A stretch of 57,961 nucleotides of DNA, taken from positions 1 to 57,961 of the forward strand of contig JAUSOY010000002.1 in NCBI GenBank assembly GCA_030656615.1, written 5' to 3'. Shown here in pieces: positions 45,290-53,773 of this stretch. The position numbers and the translations under genes are program-made. Numbering within the stretch: the stretch's first letter is position 1; the number at the start of each line of letters is the position of its first letter. The notes under the pieces are model-generated. The model had not been told where the DNA came from. It searched no databases and saw only the letters and a program-made list of their open reading frames with translations. Origin of the DNA: Bacteroidales bacterium (GTDB taxonomy: Bacteria > Bacteroidota > Bacteroidia > Bacteroidales > TTA-H9).

Positions 45290-46207
45290 TCAAACTGCTG
45301 CAATATTTCTAAGCAATCGATGATATCCTGTTCTTCGTATACCCGATTGTGCAAATAAACGATCAAAATCCGTCTGACTAAGGTTTTCCCATTCGGAATC
45401 TTTTAATGAAAGAATCTCTTTATCGCCATAAAAAGTATCAATTTCGGTCGGAATTGGCTTTTGATTATAGGGGCAAACATCCTGACAAATATCACATCCA
45501 AAAATGAATCCACTGCCATGTCCAAAATATTCCTTTGCGATGCCCTCCTTATTTTCAATCGTTTGATATGACAAACACCGGCGTGCATCCAGAGTGCGCG
45601 CACCGACCAAAGCTCCGGTCGGACAAGATTCCATGCACAAAGAGCAATCACCGCAAATGTCTTTCTCTATCGCATTGGTTGGTTCCAGTTCTATATCCGT
45701 AAGAATTTCACCCAGAAAAAAGAAAGACCCTTTGGGAGTAATCAATAAGGTATTTTTACCAATGGACCCAAGGCCTGCTCTTACGGCCCATGCTTTTTCA
45801 ATTAAACCCGTATCGTCAACGAATGTCTTTAATAAATCAGGTTTTGTAACCTCCCGAATAGAATTACAAAGAATGTCCAGCATTTCATGAATTACACCAT
45901 GATAATCCTTTCCATGCGCATAACGCGCCAATTTATACCGGCCACTTGTCAATTGCTTAATTGAAGGAGAATAATTCACTGCTACTGAAATAATACTCTT
46001 TAAGCCTGCATTGACCAATGCCGGATTGCTACGTTTATCAATATCCCGATCCAGATAGCTCATCGAGGCCGTATAAGACAAAGCGGAACGCACTTTCAGG
46101 GCTTCTGCTTCTCTTTCGAGAACAGCGGGCAATGACACACCGAAAAAATCAAATCCGGCTTCAAAAGCCTTCTCTTTTAGAAAATTGCTTAATTGCTTTT
46201 TATCCAT
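45290..46207 (-). CDS. queG: epoxyqueuosine reductase
   Basis: This 305-residue enzyme performs the last step of queuosine synthesis, reducing epoxyqueuosine in tRNA; it uses cobalamin and two 4Fe-4S clusters. The cluster ligands are in CGDCSLCMESCPTGAL and CDICQDVCPYN. The N-terminal part has FFGVSLPAVLEREAEALK and YHGVIHEMLD, and DDTGLIEKAWAVRAGLGSIG with KNTLLI is typical of QueG. It lacks the C-terminal HEAT repeats of longer relatives, as common in Bacteroidota. The ATG at 46207 lies 2 bp after the ruvB stop. The two are probably one transcript ending at the palindrome. Confidence 0.94.
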   Translation of the reverse strand: MDKKQLSNFLKEKAFEAGFDFFGVSLPAVLEREAEALKVRSALSYTASMSYLDRDIDKRSNPALVNAGLKSIISVAVNYSPSIKQLTSGRYKLARYAHGKDYHGVIHEMLDILCNSIREVTKPDLLKTFVDDTGLIEKAWAVRAGLGSIGKNTLLITPKGSFFFLGEILTDIELEPTNAIEKDICGDCSLCMESCPTGALVGARTLDARRCLSYQTIENKEGIAKEYFGHGSGFIFGCDICQDVCPYNQKPIPTEIDTFYGDKEILSLKDSEWENLSQTDFDRLFAQSGIRRTGYHRLLRNIAAV

Positions 46208-46209
46208 AA

Positions 46210-47244
46210 TCAATCACCGAATAAAGTGCCCTGTTCTATTGGAGGGATTTTTCCAAGATGCCTGTATGCCCTTTCTGTAGCTTCCCTACCGCGTGGAGTA
46301 CGATTTATAAAGCCCTCCTGAATCAAAAAAGGCTCATAAACCTCCTCGATTGTTCCGGAATCCTCACCGACGGACGTAGCTATGGTAGAAAGACCTACCG
46401 GCCCCCCTTTATACTTATCGATAATCGTTGACAAAATGCGGATATCCATTTCATCAAGACCATTTATATCCACATTTAAAGCCGACAATGCAAACTGGGT
46501 TATTTCCATATCGATAAACCCGTTTCCTTTCACCTGGGCAAAATCCCTAACTCTTCGTAACAGCAAATTTGCAATTCGAGGGGTTCCCCGGCTTCTGCCG
46601 GCAATTTCCCTGGCAGCTTTATTATCAATACCTACACGCAAAATGCCGGCAGAGCGAATGATAATCGTCTGAAGAATTTCTGCCGTATAATACGATAAGC
46701 GCGAATTGATTCCAAACCGTGACCGAAGTGGAGCGGTAAGCAAACCTGAACGCGTGGTAGCACCAACCAGGGTAAAAGGATTCAGACTGATTTGAACCGA
46801 ACGGGCATTTGGCCCGGTTTCTATCATAATATCAATCTTAAAATCTTCCATCGCAGAATACAAATATTCTTCCACAACAGCACTTAAGCGGTGAATTTCA
46901 TCGATGAACAAAACATCGTTGGGATCCAGATTGGTAAGTAATCCGGCCAAATCACCCGGTTTATCAAGAACGGGGCCGGAGGTAAGCTTAAGGTTTACGC
47001 CCAGTTCATTGGCAATAATATGAGAAAGCGTGGTTTTTCCAAGACCCGGTGGACCATGTAACAAAACATGATCGAGCGACTCTCCACGCTGTTTTGCGGC
47101 AGCCACAAAAATCTTCAGATTTTCCACAACCTTTGGTTGTCCGGAAAAATCTCCAAAATTATCCGGTCTTAAAACTTTTTCAAGTTCTTTCTCGGTATTG
47201 GTCAATTGCTCTCCACTTGCGTCAAGATTAGGGTTTTGTATCAT
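46210..47244 (-). CDS. ruvB: Holliday junction branch migration ATPase RuvB
   Basis: This 344-residue AAA+ motor drives branch migration with RuvA. Walker A is [10 protein letters not shown] (63-72), Walker [11 protein letters not shown], sensor 1 GATTRSGLL, and the arginine finger is in APLRSRFG. The RuvB winged-helix C terminus ends with [21 protein letters not shown]. The start at 47244 (MIQNPNLD) is chosen because a -7 box lies 24 bp upstream and an extended N terminus from 47301 would include the promoter. ruvA and ruvC are not in the window. queG follows directly. Confidence 0.96.
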   Translation of the reverse strand: MIQNPNLDASGEQLTNTEKELEKVLRPDNFGDFSGQPKVVENLKIFVAAAKQRGESLDHVLLHGPPGLGKTTLSHIIANELGVNLKLTSGPVLDKPGDLAGLLTNLDPNDVLFIDEIHRLSAVVEEYLYSAMEDFKIDIMIETGPNARSVQISLNPFTLVGATTRSGLLTAPLRSRFGINSRLSYYTAEILQTIIIRSAGILRVGIDNKAAREIAGRSRGTPRIANLLLRRVRDFAQVKGNGFIDMEITQFALSALNVDINGLDEMDIRILSTIIDKYKGGPVGLSTIATSVGEDSGTIEEVYEPFLIQEGFINRTPRGREATERAYRHLGKIPPIEQGTLFGD

Positions 47245-47267
47245 GCTTTTTATTAATGTGCGTTCAG

Positions 47268-47301
47268 CAAAAATACGGATAAACCACCGTACGTTGGCCA
47301 A
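47268..47301 (-). promoter_or_regulatory. promoter of ruvB-queG
   Basis: On the minus strand TATTTTTG (47275 to 47268) is the -7 box and TTTG (47301 to 47298) the -33 element, with a 22-bp spacer. The inferred leader is about 19 nt. Confidence 0.6.
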
Positions 47302-47374
47302 AAGTAAGGTTAAGGATACAAAATTGCTTGCGAAATGAAATTTCCTTACCTTTACTCAATAAACAAGGCATGCT

Positions 47375-48226
47375 ATGAAAAACATCGTAATGGCCATCGA
47401 TTTCTCGAAAGGTTCGCTGCATGCCCTTAAATATGCAGTGAGTCTGGCCGTTAAGTCAGGGGCTGACCTTACACTCGTGTGGGTCGACAATCAGGTAGTT
47501 CAGCAATCCGTTATATCACTCCCTTCACAGGATTTGAGAATGGAGGCAAAAACCCGTTTGACGGAACTTACTGTCAAATACGCATCAAAGCTTGGAAAAC
47601 GCATTCATTTTAAGCAAAGGAAAGGTAAAGTATTTCAGGAGATTTCTACTGTTGCCCGCTCCATTAATGCCGACTTAATAATTGCCGGTACCTATGGTGG
47701 GTCAGGTTTTGAAAAACTATGGATAGGCAGTAATGCATACCGAATTATTACACATGCGTCCTGCCCTGTTATTACGGTGCGTTTTGAAGCCGGAGCCAAC
47801 CCAGGACTATCCAGAATAATTATGCCCATCGATAATTCGTTAGAAACGCTTCAAAAACTTCCACTCACTGCGGAAATAGCTGCGAACTTCAATGCTGAGG
47901 TTCACATCGTTAATATTTATCAGGAAAGCGACCTCAAATCAGTAAAAATGAAAGCAGATAGCTATAGTAGAAAAGCTATGCAGTTTTTACAACAAAAAGA
48001 AATCAGCCTCGTTTATACTTCACTCGAAACCGATAATATTACTGAAACCATCATCGATTATACGCTAAACGTCGGTGGTAATTTAATTTCGGTGATGACG
48101 GAGCAAAATCTAACCGGAAGCAGTGGCTTACTGGGTCCAAACGCCCGTTTATTGGTGAACCAGTCACCGGTACCTGTTTTAAGCGTTGTTCCGGGATTAT
48201 ATATTACAAATACTGATATTAACTGA
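47375..48226 (+). CDS. universal stress protein with two Usp domains, nucleotide-binding motif intact
   Basis: This 283-residue protein has two Usp domains. The first (about 1-145) starts IVMAIDFSKGSLHALKYAVS and carries GTYGGSGFEKLWIGS, an exact G-2X-G-9X-G-S nucleotide-binding motif, so ATP binding is likely. The second domain (from about 148, IIMPIDNSLETLQK) is more divergent, with GSSGLLGPNARLLVNQSP in the equivalent place. It is about as long as the Usp protein two genes downstream and similar to it, so the two are probably a duplicated pair. A SPOR-domain gene starts one base after its stop. A near-consensus -7 box (TACCTTTA) lies about 25 nt upstream. Confidence 0.88.
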   Translation: MKNIVMAIDFSKGSLHALKYAVSLAVKSGADLTLVWVDNQVVQQSVISLPSQDLRMEAKTRLTELTVKYASKLGKRIHFKQRKGKVFQEISTVARSINADLIIAGTYGGSGFEKLWIGSNAYRIITHASCPVITVRFEAGANPGLSRIIMPIDNSLETLQKLPLTAEIAANFNAEVHIVNIYQESDLKSVKMKADSYSRKAMQFLQQKEISLVYTSLETDNITETIIDYTLNVGGNLISVMTEQNLTGSSGLLGPNARLLVNQSPVPVLSVVPGLYITNTDIN

Positions 48227-48227
48227 T

Positions 48228-48638
48228 ATGGATTTTTTTAGAACCATTTTTTGTACTCTGACGCTTTTAACCGGGAGTGTCCTATTTGCCCAACACGAAG
48301 AGGGTAAGGTTAATCTGATTCAATCACCCGTCATAGACACCTTGGTACAGAAGCATATATACTACAATCAATTACATCCTACCATTGATGGATGGAGGAT
48401 ACAAATTTTTTTTGATTCCGGAAGCAACTCTAAAAATCTGGCTAATAAAACCCGGGATAAATTTCTGGAAACTTTCCCCGATAGAGGCGCCTATCTAAGT
48501 TTTAATGAACCGTATTATAAAGTTCGCGTCGGTGATTTTAAAACACGGATAGCAGCAGAAGCCTTTTTACAGGAATTAAATTCCATTTATTCAAACGCCT
48601 TCATTGTACCTGATCAAGTCTACTTCGAAAGATTATAA
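48228..48638 (+). CDS. small secreted SPOR-domain protein
   Basis: This 136-residue protein has a signal peptide ending at LFAQ (about residue 19), a short linker, and a SPOR domain (about 55-130). Typical features are GWRIQIFFDSGSNSKNLANK, then YKVRVGDFKTRIAAEAFLQE, then the final strand ending FIVPDQVYFERL. SPOR domains bind denuded glycan strands of peptidoglycan at division or remodelling sites, so the product is periplasmic or an outer-membrane-side protein. It starts one base after the stop of the upstream Usp gene and the second Usp gene starts 20 bp after it, so the three are one operon. Confidence 0.85.
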   Translation: MDFFRTIFCTLTLLTGSVLFAQHEEGKVNLIQSPVIDTLVQKHIYYNQLHPTIDGWRIQIFFDSGSNSKNLANKTRDKFLETFPDRGAYLSFNEPYYKVRVGDFKTRIAAEAFLQELNSIYSNAFIVPDQVYFERL

Positions 48639-48658
48639 AACATCAAAATCCGCCTCAA

Positions 48659-49504
48659 ATGAAAGACATTATTGTGGGTATCGATTTTTCACAGTGCGCA
48701 ATTAATGCATTAGAACACGCTATAAACATTGCTAATCACTCAAAATCAAATGTTTTGCTGCTTTTTGTTCATAATACCCAAAAAGCACATAAAACGATTT
48801 ATAAGTATACCGATGCAATGGACGAAGCCACTAAACTGTTGGAAGAATTAATTGTAAAGTATCAACCTCAGCTTATCAAAACAAAAATCACATTTAAAAT
48901 CAGAGAAGGTAGAGTTTACAATGAAATCGTTAATGAAGCCAAAGAACGAAAGGCCTACTTAATTATAATCGGAACCCACGGAGCCTCCGGATTTGAAGAA
49001 ATGTGGATAGGCAGCAATGCTTACCGGATAATTTCGGCGTCGACAACCCCTGTTATCACTATACGTGAAGGAATTAAAATAGATCGCGATCTTAAAAGAA
49101 TCATTCTCCCCATTGACAGCACACTATCCTCACGCCAAAAAGTGCCTCATGCCATGACCTTGGCAAAATTATATAAGGCTGAAATTCACGTAATAGCCCT
49201 TTTCCATACCAAAGTAAAGGATGTCCAGGACATGATTATACAGTATTCTCAACAAGCCTGCGATTACTTCGAGAAAAATCAAATAAATTTTGTTCTGAAG
49301 TCCATAGCAACAAAAAATGCTACTGAAACAACCATTGAATACGCTCGTGAAATAGATGCCAACCTAATCGTCATTATGACTGAACAGGTTTCTACACCAG
49401 CTAATTTCTTTCTCGGCCCATTAGCTCAACAAATGATCCACCAATCGCCTTTCCCGGTGATGAGTATTCAACCCAAGGAACTGTTAAGAGTTCTTTCCCG
49501 ATAA
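48659..49504 (+). CDS. universal stress protein with two Usp domains, nucleotide-binding motif intact
   Basis: This 281-residue paralogue of the Usp protein two genes upstream has a first domain starting IIVGIDFSQCAINALEHAIN with GTHGASGFEEMWIGS, again an exact G-2X-G-9X-G-S motif. The second domain starts IILPIDSTLSSRQK and ends PFPVMSIQPKE. The two proteins share the distinctive W-I-G-S-N-A-Y-R-I-I stretch. It closes the Usp-SPOR-Usp operon and is followed by a terminator. Confidence 0.88.
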   Translation: MKDIIVGIDFSQCAINALEHAINIANHSKSNVLLLFVHNTQKAHKTIYKYTDAMDEATKLLEELIVKYQPQLIKTKITFKIREGRVYNEIVNEAKERKAYLIIIGTHGASGFEEMWIGSNAYRIISASTTPVITIREGIKIDRDLKRIILPIDSTLSSRQKVPHAMTLAKLYKAEIHVIALFHTKVKDVQDMIIQYSQQACDYFEKNQINFVLKSIATKNATETTIEYAREIDANLIVIMTEQVSTPANFFLGPLAQQMIHQSPFPVMSIQPKELLRVLSR

Positions 49505-49511
49505 AAAACTA

Positions 49512-49547
49512 AAAGGCTGCCCGGATAAAAGGCAGCCTTTCTTATTT
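49512..49547 (+). terminator. intrinsic terminator of the Usp-SPOR-Usp operon
   Basis: AAAGGCTGCC pairs with GGCAGCCTTT across CGGATAAAA, followed by CTTATTTT. Confidence 0.85.
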
Positions 49548-49604
49548 TCGGGCCACTAAAATTCCATGTTTGATATAATGGATAGTATTAATAATGGTAT
49601 TACA

Positions 49605-49636
49605 AAAAAGCCGTTTCGAAATTGAAACGGCTTTTT
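49605..49636. terminator. bidirectional intrinsic terminator
   Basis: A perfect 13-bp stem (AAAAAGCCGTTTC with GAAACGGCTTTTT, six-base loop) has A and T tracts on either side. It ends the minus-strand receiver gene and can also back up the Usp operon terminator. Confidence 0.85.
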
Positions 49637-49638
49637 AC

Positions 49639-50031
49639 TTAATCGTTGAGATATTTTGCCAAAACAGGCATTAATGTTTGTGAATTTATTGGCTTTGTAA
49701 GATAATCATTGGTGCCCGCTTCAAAGCTTTTTTCCCGTTCACCCTCATAAGCATATGCCGTGAGTGTAATAATAGGGATATAGGGTTTAACTTCACGTAT
49801 TTTCTTCATCGCCTGATAACCATTAACAATTGGTAAACTGATGTCCATAATAATAACATCGAAATAACGGGAAGTATCTGCAACAAACTCTACTGCTTCC
49901 AGTCCGTTACGTGCCCAAACAATGGATACTCCTGAATGCAAAAGCATAGCTTCCAGCAATTCAAAATTATGGGGCAGGTCTTCCACTATTAGAATCGTCT
50001 TCCCCTTCCATAAATACGATTTACTTTCCAT
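49639..50031 (-). CDS. stand-alone receiver (CheY-like) response regulator
   Basis: This 130-residue protein is a single receiver domain with VEDLPHN for the acidic pocket, phosphoacceptor D63 in VIIMDISLPIVNGY, conserved T/A switch residues in ITLTAYA and K113 in YLTKPIN. The ED-x-x-x-N and TAYAY pattern resembles receivers attached to hybrid kinases, so it may be a phosphorelay shuttle. No output domain is present. The ATG at 50031 is preferred to the TTG at 50040. No kinase is adjacent; the receiver-kinase hybrid at 36 kb is the nearest cytoplasmic candidate partner in the window, but a link is speculative. Confidence 0.88.
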   Translation of the reverse strand: MESKSYLWKGKTILIVEDLPHNFELLEAMLLHSGVSIVWARNGLEAVEFVADTSRYFDVIIMDISLPIVNGYQAMKKIREVKPYIPIITLTAYAYEGEREKSFEAGTNDYLTKPINSQTLMPVLAKYLND

Positions 50032-50118
50032 GATACCCAATGACTTTACTGATTAGAACGAGCCAATATACAAAACTTTTTAGTGTTTCCGACATTCGCT
50101 AAATAATTTACTGAGGGA

Positions 50119-51198
50119 TCAATTTCTATCAAGGGCATTTAGATCTTCAAAGGCTGTTTTTAAACGATTTATCATGGATAACTCCGCTTCACGAAGCCAT
50201 TTGCGTGGATCATAATACTTCTTATTCGGTTTATCGGCACCCTCCGGATTTCCGATCTGCCCCTGGAGATATTCTGAATACTTTGTGTAAAACTTTAAAA
50301 TTCCTTCCCATTGCGCCCACTGAGTGTCTGTATCAATATTCATTTTGATAACACCGTAGCTAATTCCCTCTCTGATTTCTTCACGACTGGAACCCGATCC
50401 ACCATGAAAAACGAAATTTACAGGTTTGGGTGAAGTATGAAGTTTTTTCTCGATATATTTTTGAGAATGATCCAGAATTTCAGGACGAAGTACAACATTT
50501 CCGGGTTTGTATACTCCATGGACATTTCCAAAAGAAGCTGCAATTGTAAAATGCGGGCTAATAGCATTTAAACGCTCATACGCATATGCTACATGCTCGG
50601 GCTGAGTATATAGTGCTGAATTTTCCACATTCGTATTATCAACCCCATCTTCCTCACCTCCGGTAACGCCGAGTTCAATTTCGAGTGTCATTCCCATTTT
50701 ACTCATCCGGCTCAAATACCGCTCACAAATTTCAATATTTTCTTCAAGACTTTCTTCCGACAAATCTAGCATATGAGAACTAAACAAGGGTTTACCATAG
50801 CGGGCGAAATGCTTCTCACCGGCGTCCAATAAAGCATCAATCCATGGAAGCAGCTTCTTTGCAGCATGATCGGTATGCAATATAACCGGAACTTCATAAC
50901 TTTCAGCCAGATGCCAAACCATTTTTGCTCCAATGACAGCACCCAAAATGGCCGCCTTTTCTGCTTCATTCGAAAGACCTTTACCTGCCATATTACAAGC
51001 TCCGCCGTTCGAAAACTGAATTATGATCGGGGCTTTCACCGTACGAGCCGCCTCAAGGCAAGCAACGATGGAACTCGAATTAACCACATTGACAGCTGGT
51101 ATGGCATATCCTTCGGAACGCGCAATCCGAAATACTTCCTGAACATCACTTCCAGTAACTACTCCTGGTTTGATTTTGCTAAATATTTTTTCTGACAT
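50119..51198 (-). CDS. fbaA: class II fructose-bisphosphate aldolase
   Basis: This 359-residue zinc-dependent aldolase cleaves fructose-1,6-bisphosphate into dihydroxyacetone phosphate and glyceraldehyde-3-phosphate. It is very close to E. coli FbaA (class IIA). D110 and H111 lie in ILHTDHAAKKLLPWID, SHMLDLSEESLEENIEICE follows, then LEIELGVTGGEEDGVDN. GNVHGVYKPGN and FVFHGGSGS supply further metal and phosphate contacts. Length equals that of E. coli. manA lies 34 bp upstream on the same strand, so both carbohydrate enzymes may share a transcript. Confidence 0.96.
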   Translation of the reverse strand: MSEKIFSKIKPGVVTGSDVQEVFRIARSEGYAIPAVNVVNSSSIVACLEAARTVKAPIIIQFSNGGACNMAGKGLSNEAEKAAILGAVIGAKMVWHLAESYEVPVILHTDHAAKKLLPWIDALLDAGEKHFARYGKPLFSSHMLDLSEESLEENIEICERYLSRMSKMGMTLEIELGVTGGEEDGVDNTNVENSALYTQPEHVAYAYERLNAISPHFTIAASFGNVHGVYKPGNVVLRPEILDHSQKYIEKKLHTSPKPVNFVFHGGSGSSREEIREGISYGVIKMNIDTDTQWAQWEGILKFYTKYSEYLQGQIGNPEGADKPNKKYYDPRKWLREAELSMINRLKTAFEDLNALDRN

Positions 51199-51232
51199 GA
51201 TTTTTGATTTTATGTTTAACCAAAGAAAAACA

Positions 51233-52249
51233 CTAATTGTTCGAAACTAAATTATCAGGCAATAAATTTTCATCCATAAAAACTTCCAGAAAAGTGCATT
51301 CTTTATCCGGAAATATACGAATTTCATCAATACAGGCCGGAATAAGTATAGCTTCTCCTGGTCTGAATTCAATTTTATCGCTGTCAAATTCCACTATAGA
51401 TTGCCCATGAATGCATATTAAAATGACGAATGAATCGAGAAAACTGTAATCCTTTATCGTGGTCTGGTTAATATTCAACCAGGTAGTGACAAAATAAGGA
51501 GTCGAAACAATCGGATTACTATTATTATTGATTTTTGAATAGGAAATCCTACCATCCCGAGACGCTTCGAAGTTTATAGCATCCATGGCAGCTTCTGTAT
51601 GAAGTTCGCGTGGATTTCCATCAGCGTCTTTACGTTCCCAGTCATAAATACGGTAAGTAATATCAGATGTCTGCTGAATTTCGGCCAGTAATATACCCGG
51701 TCCCAGAGCGTGAACACTTCCGGCTGGCATATAAAAAACATCTCCCGCAGCCACAGGTTCATAACGCATAAGTTCGGGGAGCTTTCCTGATTTAAGTTGT
51801 CCGAGGTAGGTTTCTTTATCCGTTTTGTGCTTAAAACCGCATATAAGTTCTGATTTTTCGTCGGCATCAATAATGTACCACATTTCCGTTTTACCGCCCT
51901 TCAAACCCCGTTTATGTGCAAGACTATCATCTGGATGCACCTGTATAGAGAGCCATTCGCGGGCATCAATAAATTTAATCAAAACCGGAAACTCATCACC
52001 ATAGGTTTCATAAATCCGCTCACCTACTAAATCACCCATATATACTTCAACGAGTTCGTTCAGTTCATTTCCCTCTAAAAATCCATTGGACACCAACGAT
52101 TGAAATCCGGGAACGCCAGAAACCACCCATGCTTCTCCACAATTAGGCAAAGGAGAAAAATCCATACCCAAAACAGAATTTAATCGATCACCTCCCCATA
52201 ACTTCTCTTTAAAAATCGTTTGAAACTTTAATGGATATAAAGCATTCAT
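51233..52249 (-). CDS. manA: mannose-6-phosphate isomerase (class I)
   Basis: This 338-residue zinc enzyme interconverts mannose-6-phosphate and fructose-6-phosphate, feeding GDP-mannose and polysaccharide synthesis. The N-terminal YPLKFQTIFKEKLWGGDRL is typical, as is the zinc-binding SIQVHPDDSLAHKRG with GKTEMWYII, and GDVFYMPAGSVHALGPGILL. The two-cupin layout and the length fit short class I enzymes. The ATG at 52249 is chosen because the extended frame upstream encodes an unrelated hydrophobic tail and would span the -7 box at 52275-52282. It is followed by fbaA. Confidence 0.94.
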   Translation of the reverse strand: MNALYPLKFQTIFKEKLWGGDRLNSVLGMDFSPLPNCGEAWVVSGVPGFQSLVSNGFLEGNELNELVEVYMGDLVGERIYETYGDEFPVLIKFIDAREWLSIQVHPDDSLAHKRGLKGGKTEMWYIIDADEKSELICGFKHKTDKETYLGQLKSGKLPELMRYEPVAAGDVFYMPAGSVHALGPGILLAEIQQTSDITYRIYDWERKDADGNPRELHTEAAMDAINFEASRDGRISYSKINNNSNPIVSTPYFVTTWLNINQTTIKDYSFLDSFVILICIHGQSIVEFDSDKIEFRPGEAILIPACIDEIRIFPDKECTFLEVFMDENLLPDNLVSNN

Positions 52250-52274
52250 CGCACAAATATTTTCGTTTAATATG

Positions 52275-52282
52275 CAAATATA
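52275..52282 (-). promoter_or_regulatory. -7 box of manA-fbaA
   Basis: On the minus strand TATATTTG matches TAnnTTTG, about 25 nt before the manA ATG. Confidence 0.55.
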
Positions 52283-52361
52283 ATAATAAGCCCGCCCCAA
52301 TAATATTCCAATGCCAATTGCAACGATTATACATATCAACAACTCGGCAAGTTTAATTCTT

Positions 52362-52369
52362 TAACTTTG
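52362..52369 (+). promoter_or_regulatory. -7 box of the LOG-family gene
   Basis: TAACTTTG matches TAnnTTTG, 22 nt before the ATG at 52392. Confidence 0.55.
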
Positions 52370-52391
52370 CTGGCCATTTTATTTAAAGATT

Positions 52392-53018
52392 ATGAATCAT
52401 ACGCTCCAAATAAACAGTATCTGTGTTTTTTGCGGTTCAGCCCTTGGAAAAGACGCAATTTACCGTAAAACTGCAGCAGTGCTGGGCAAAGCACTGGCAG
52501 ACAATAATATTGAACTTGTATATGGTGGTTCCAATATTGGACTGATGCGTGTTTTGGCAGATGCAGCAATGGAAGCGGGAGGAAAAGTCACTGGCATTAT
52601 GCCAAAACTACTTGCAAAAAAAGAAATATTACATTCCGGACTCACCCGCGTTATTACGGTTGATACCATGGCCGAAAGAAAACATCTGATGGGAGAATAT
52701 TCGGATGCCTTTATTACAATGCCCGGAGGATATGGAACCCTGGACGAATTATTTGAAGTACTTAGTTGGTTTCAATTAGGTATTGCTAAAAAACCTGTGG
52801 CTATTTTAAACGTAAATGACTATTTTTACCATCTGTTACAATTTTTAGACCTTACGGTAGCTCAAGGATATTTACGGTCAGAACACCGGGAAAACATCCT
52901 TGTCGACAAAGACCCTCACATTCTGATTGAGAAAATCAGAACTTTCAATGAAATTGAAGTCGACAGTAAATGGGTAGATATGCTTATTGACGATACCCGA
53001 AAAAACCACAAAAGCTAA
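52392..53018 (+). CDS. LOG-family nucleotide 5'-monophosphate phosphoribohydrolase (TIGR00730)
   Basis: This 208-residue protein belongs to the LOG ('Lonely guy') family, which cleaves ribose-5-phosphate from nucleoside or cytokinin riboside monophosphates. The start SICVFCGSALGKDAIY is typical, and the catalytic motif PGGYGTLDELFEVLSW keeps the family's PGGxGTxxE. GGSNIGLMRVLADAA is the Rossmann-like stretch. In bacteria most members act on AMP or IMP-like nucleotides and many have no known role. It is followed 10 bp later by a P-loop kinase gene, presumably in the same transcript. Confidence 0.92.
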   Translation: MNHTLQINSICVFCGSALGKDAIYRKTAAVLGKALADNNIELVYGGSNIGLMRVLADAAMEAGGKVTGIMPKLLAKKEILHSGLTRVITVDTMAERKHLMGEYSDAFITMPGGYGTLDELFEVLSWFQLGIAKKPVAILNVNDYFYHLLQFLDLTVAQGYLRSEHRENILVDKDPHILIEKIRTFNEIEVDSKWVDMLIDDTRKNHKS

Positions 53019-53028
53019 AACACAGCAC

Positions 53029-53667
53029 ATGATCATTATAGGAATTACAGGAACTCTGGGCTCAGGAAAAGGAACCATCGTCGAATATCTGACACAGTAC
53101 AAAGGATTTAATCACTATTCGGTAAGAGAATATCTGAAATCCGAATTAAACAAACAAGGGATAAGCTCCAATCGCGATTCCTTTGTAGAACTGGCTAATT
53201 CATTGCGCCAAAAAAACGGGCCCTCTTTTATCATTGATGAGCTGTATCAGCAAGCGGAGGATGGTAATAAAAATTCCATCATTGAAAGCATTCGCACAAA
53301 CGGCGAAATTGATTCTCTTAAAAACAAACCGATTCCTTTCTATCTCTTCACCGTTGATGCAGACCCCAGAATACGTTACAAACGGATTCGTCAGCGCGAT
53401 TCAGAAACTGACAGAATTTCATTTGACACCTTTATCAGCAACGAAAAAAGGGAAATGAACTCGAATGACCCCAATCATCAAAGTTTGGATAAATGTATTG
53501 GAGTGGCCGATTATTCTTTTACCAATAATGGTTCCAGAGAAGAATTATTTCGCAAAGTGGAAGAAGTTCTCATTCAAATAATTGGCTCCAACGGCAATTC
53601 GCGTATCCATGAAATTGAAAAAACAGAAAATGTCCTGAAATCTATCGGCGATCCTGGTAAAGAATAA
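53029..53667 (+). CDS. P-loop nucleotide kinase-like protein (adenylate/deoxynucleotide kinase type)
   Basis: This 212-residue protein starts IIIGITGTLGSGKGTIVEYL, whose GxxGxGKGT P-loop is of the adenylate-kinase kind. YSVREYLKSELNKQGI follows, then IIESIRTNGEI, and DADPRIRYKRIRQRDSETD could be the lid/arginine region. The C-terminal part (DYSFTNNGSREELFRKVEEV) fits the last strand and helix of such kinases. It resembles the kinase domain fused to dCMP deaminases in some organisms. The substrate is uncertain; a nucleotide or deoxynucleotide monophosphate or dephospho-CoA is possible. Pairing with the LOG gene suggests nucleotide salvage. The ATG at 53029 is chosen; upstream codons lie inside the LOG gene. 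Confidence 0.75.
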   Translation: MIIIGITGTLGSGKGTIVEYLTQYKGFNHYSVREYLKSELNKQGISSNRDSFVELANSLRQKNGPSFIIDELYQQAEDGNKNSIIESIRTNGEIDSLKNKPIPFYLFTVDADPRIRYKRIRQRDSETDRISFDTFISNEKREMNSNDPNHQSLDKCIGVADYSFTNNGSREELFRKVEEVLIQIIGSNGNSRIHEIEKTENVLKSIGDPGKE

Positions 53668-53741
53668 CTGCTTAAAACATCTGCTATCCAGTTTGTCTGA
53701 CTTAAAGACTTCCCTAAAAGCTCAGAGCAGCTGATTATTTT

Positions 53742-53749
53742 TAAATTTG
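53742..53749 (+). promoter_or_regulatory. -7 box of gldG
   Basis: TAAATTTG matches TAnnTTTG, 24 nt before the ATG at 53774. It overlaps a TTG at 53747, which rules that out as the start. Confidence 0.55.
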
Positions 53750-53773
53750 CATCCCCAATATATCGTTTATATC

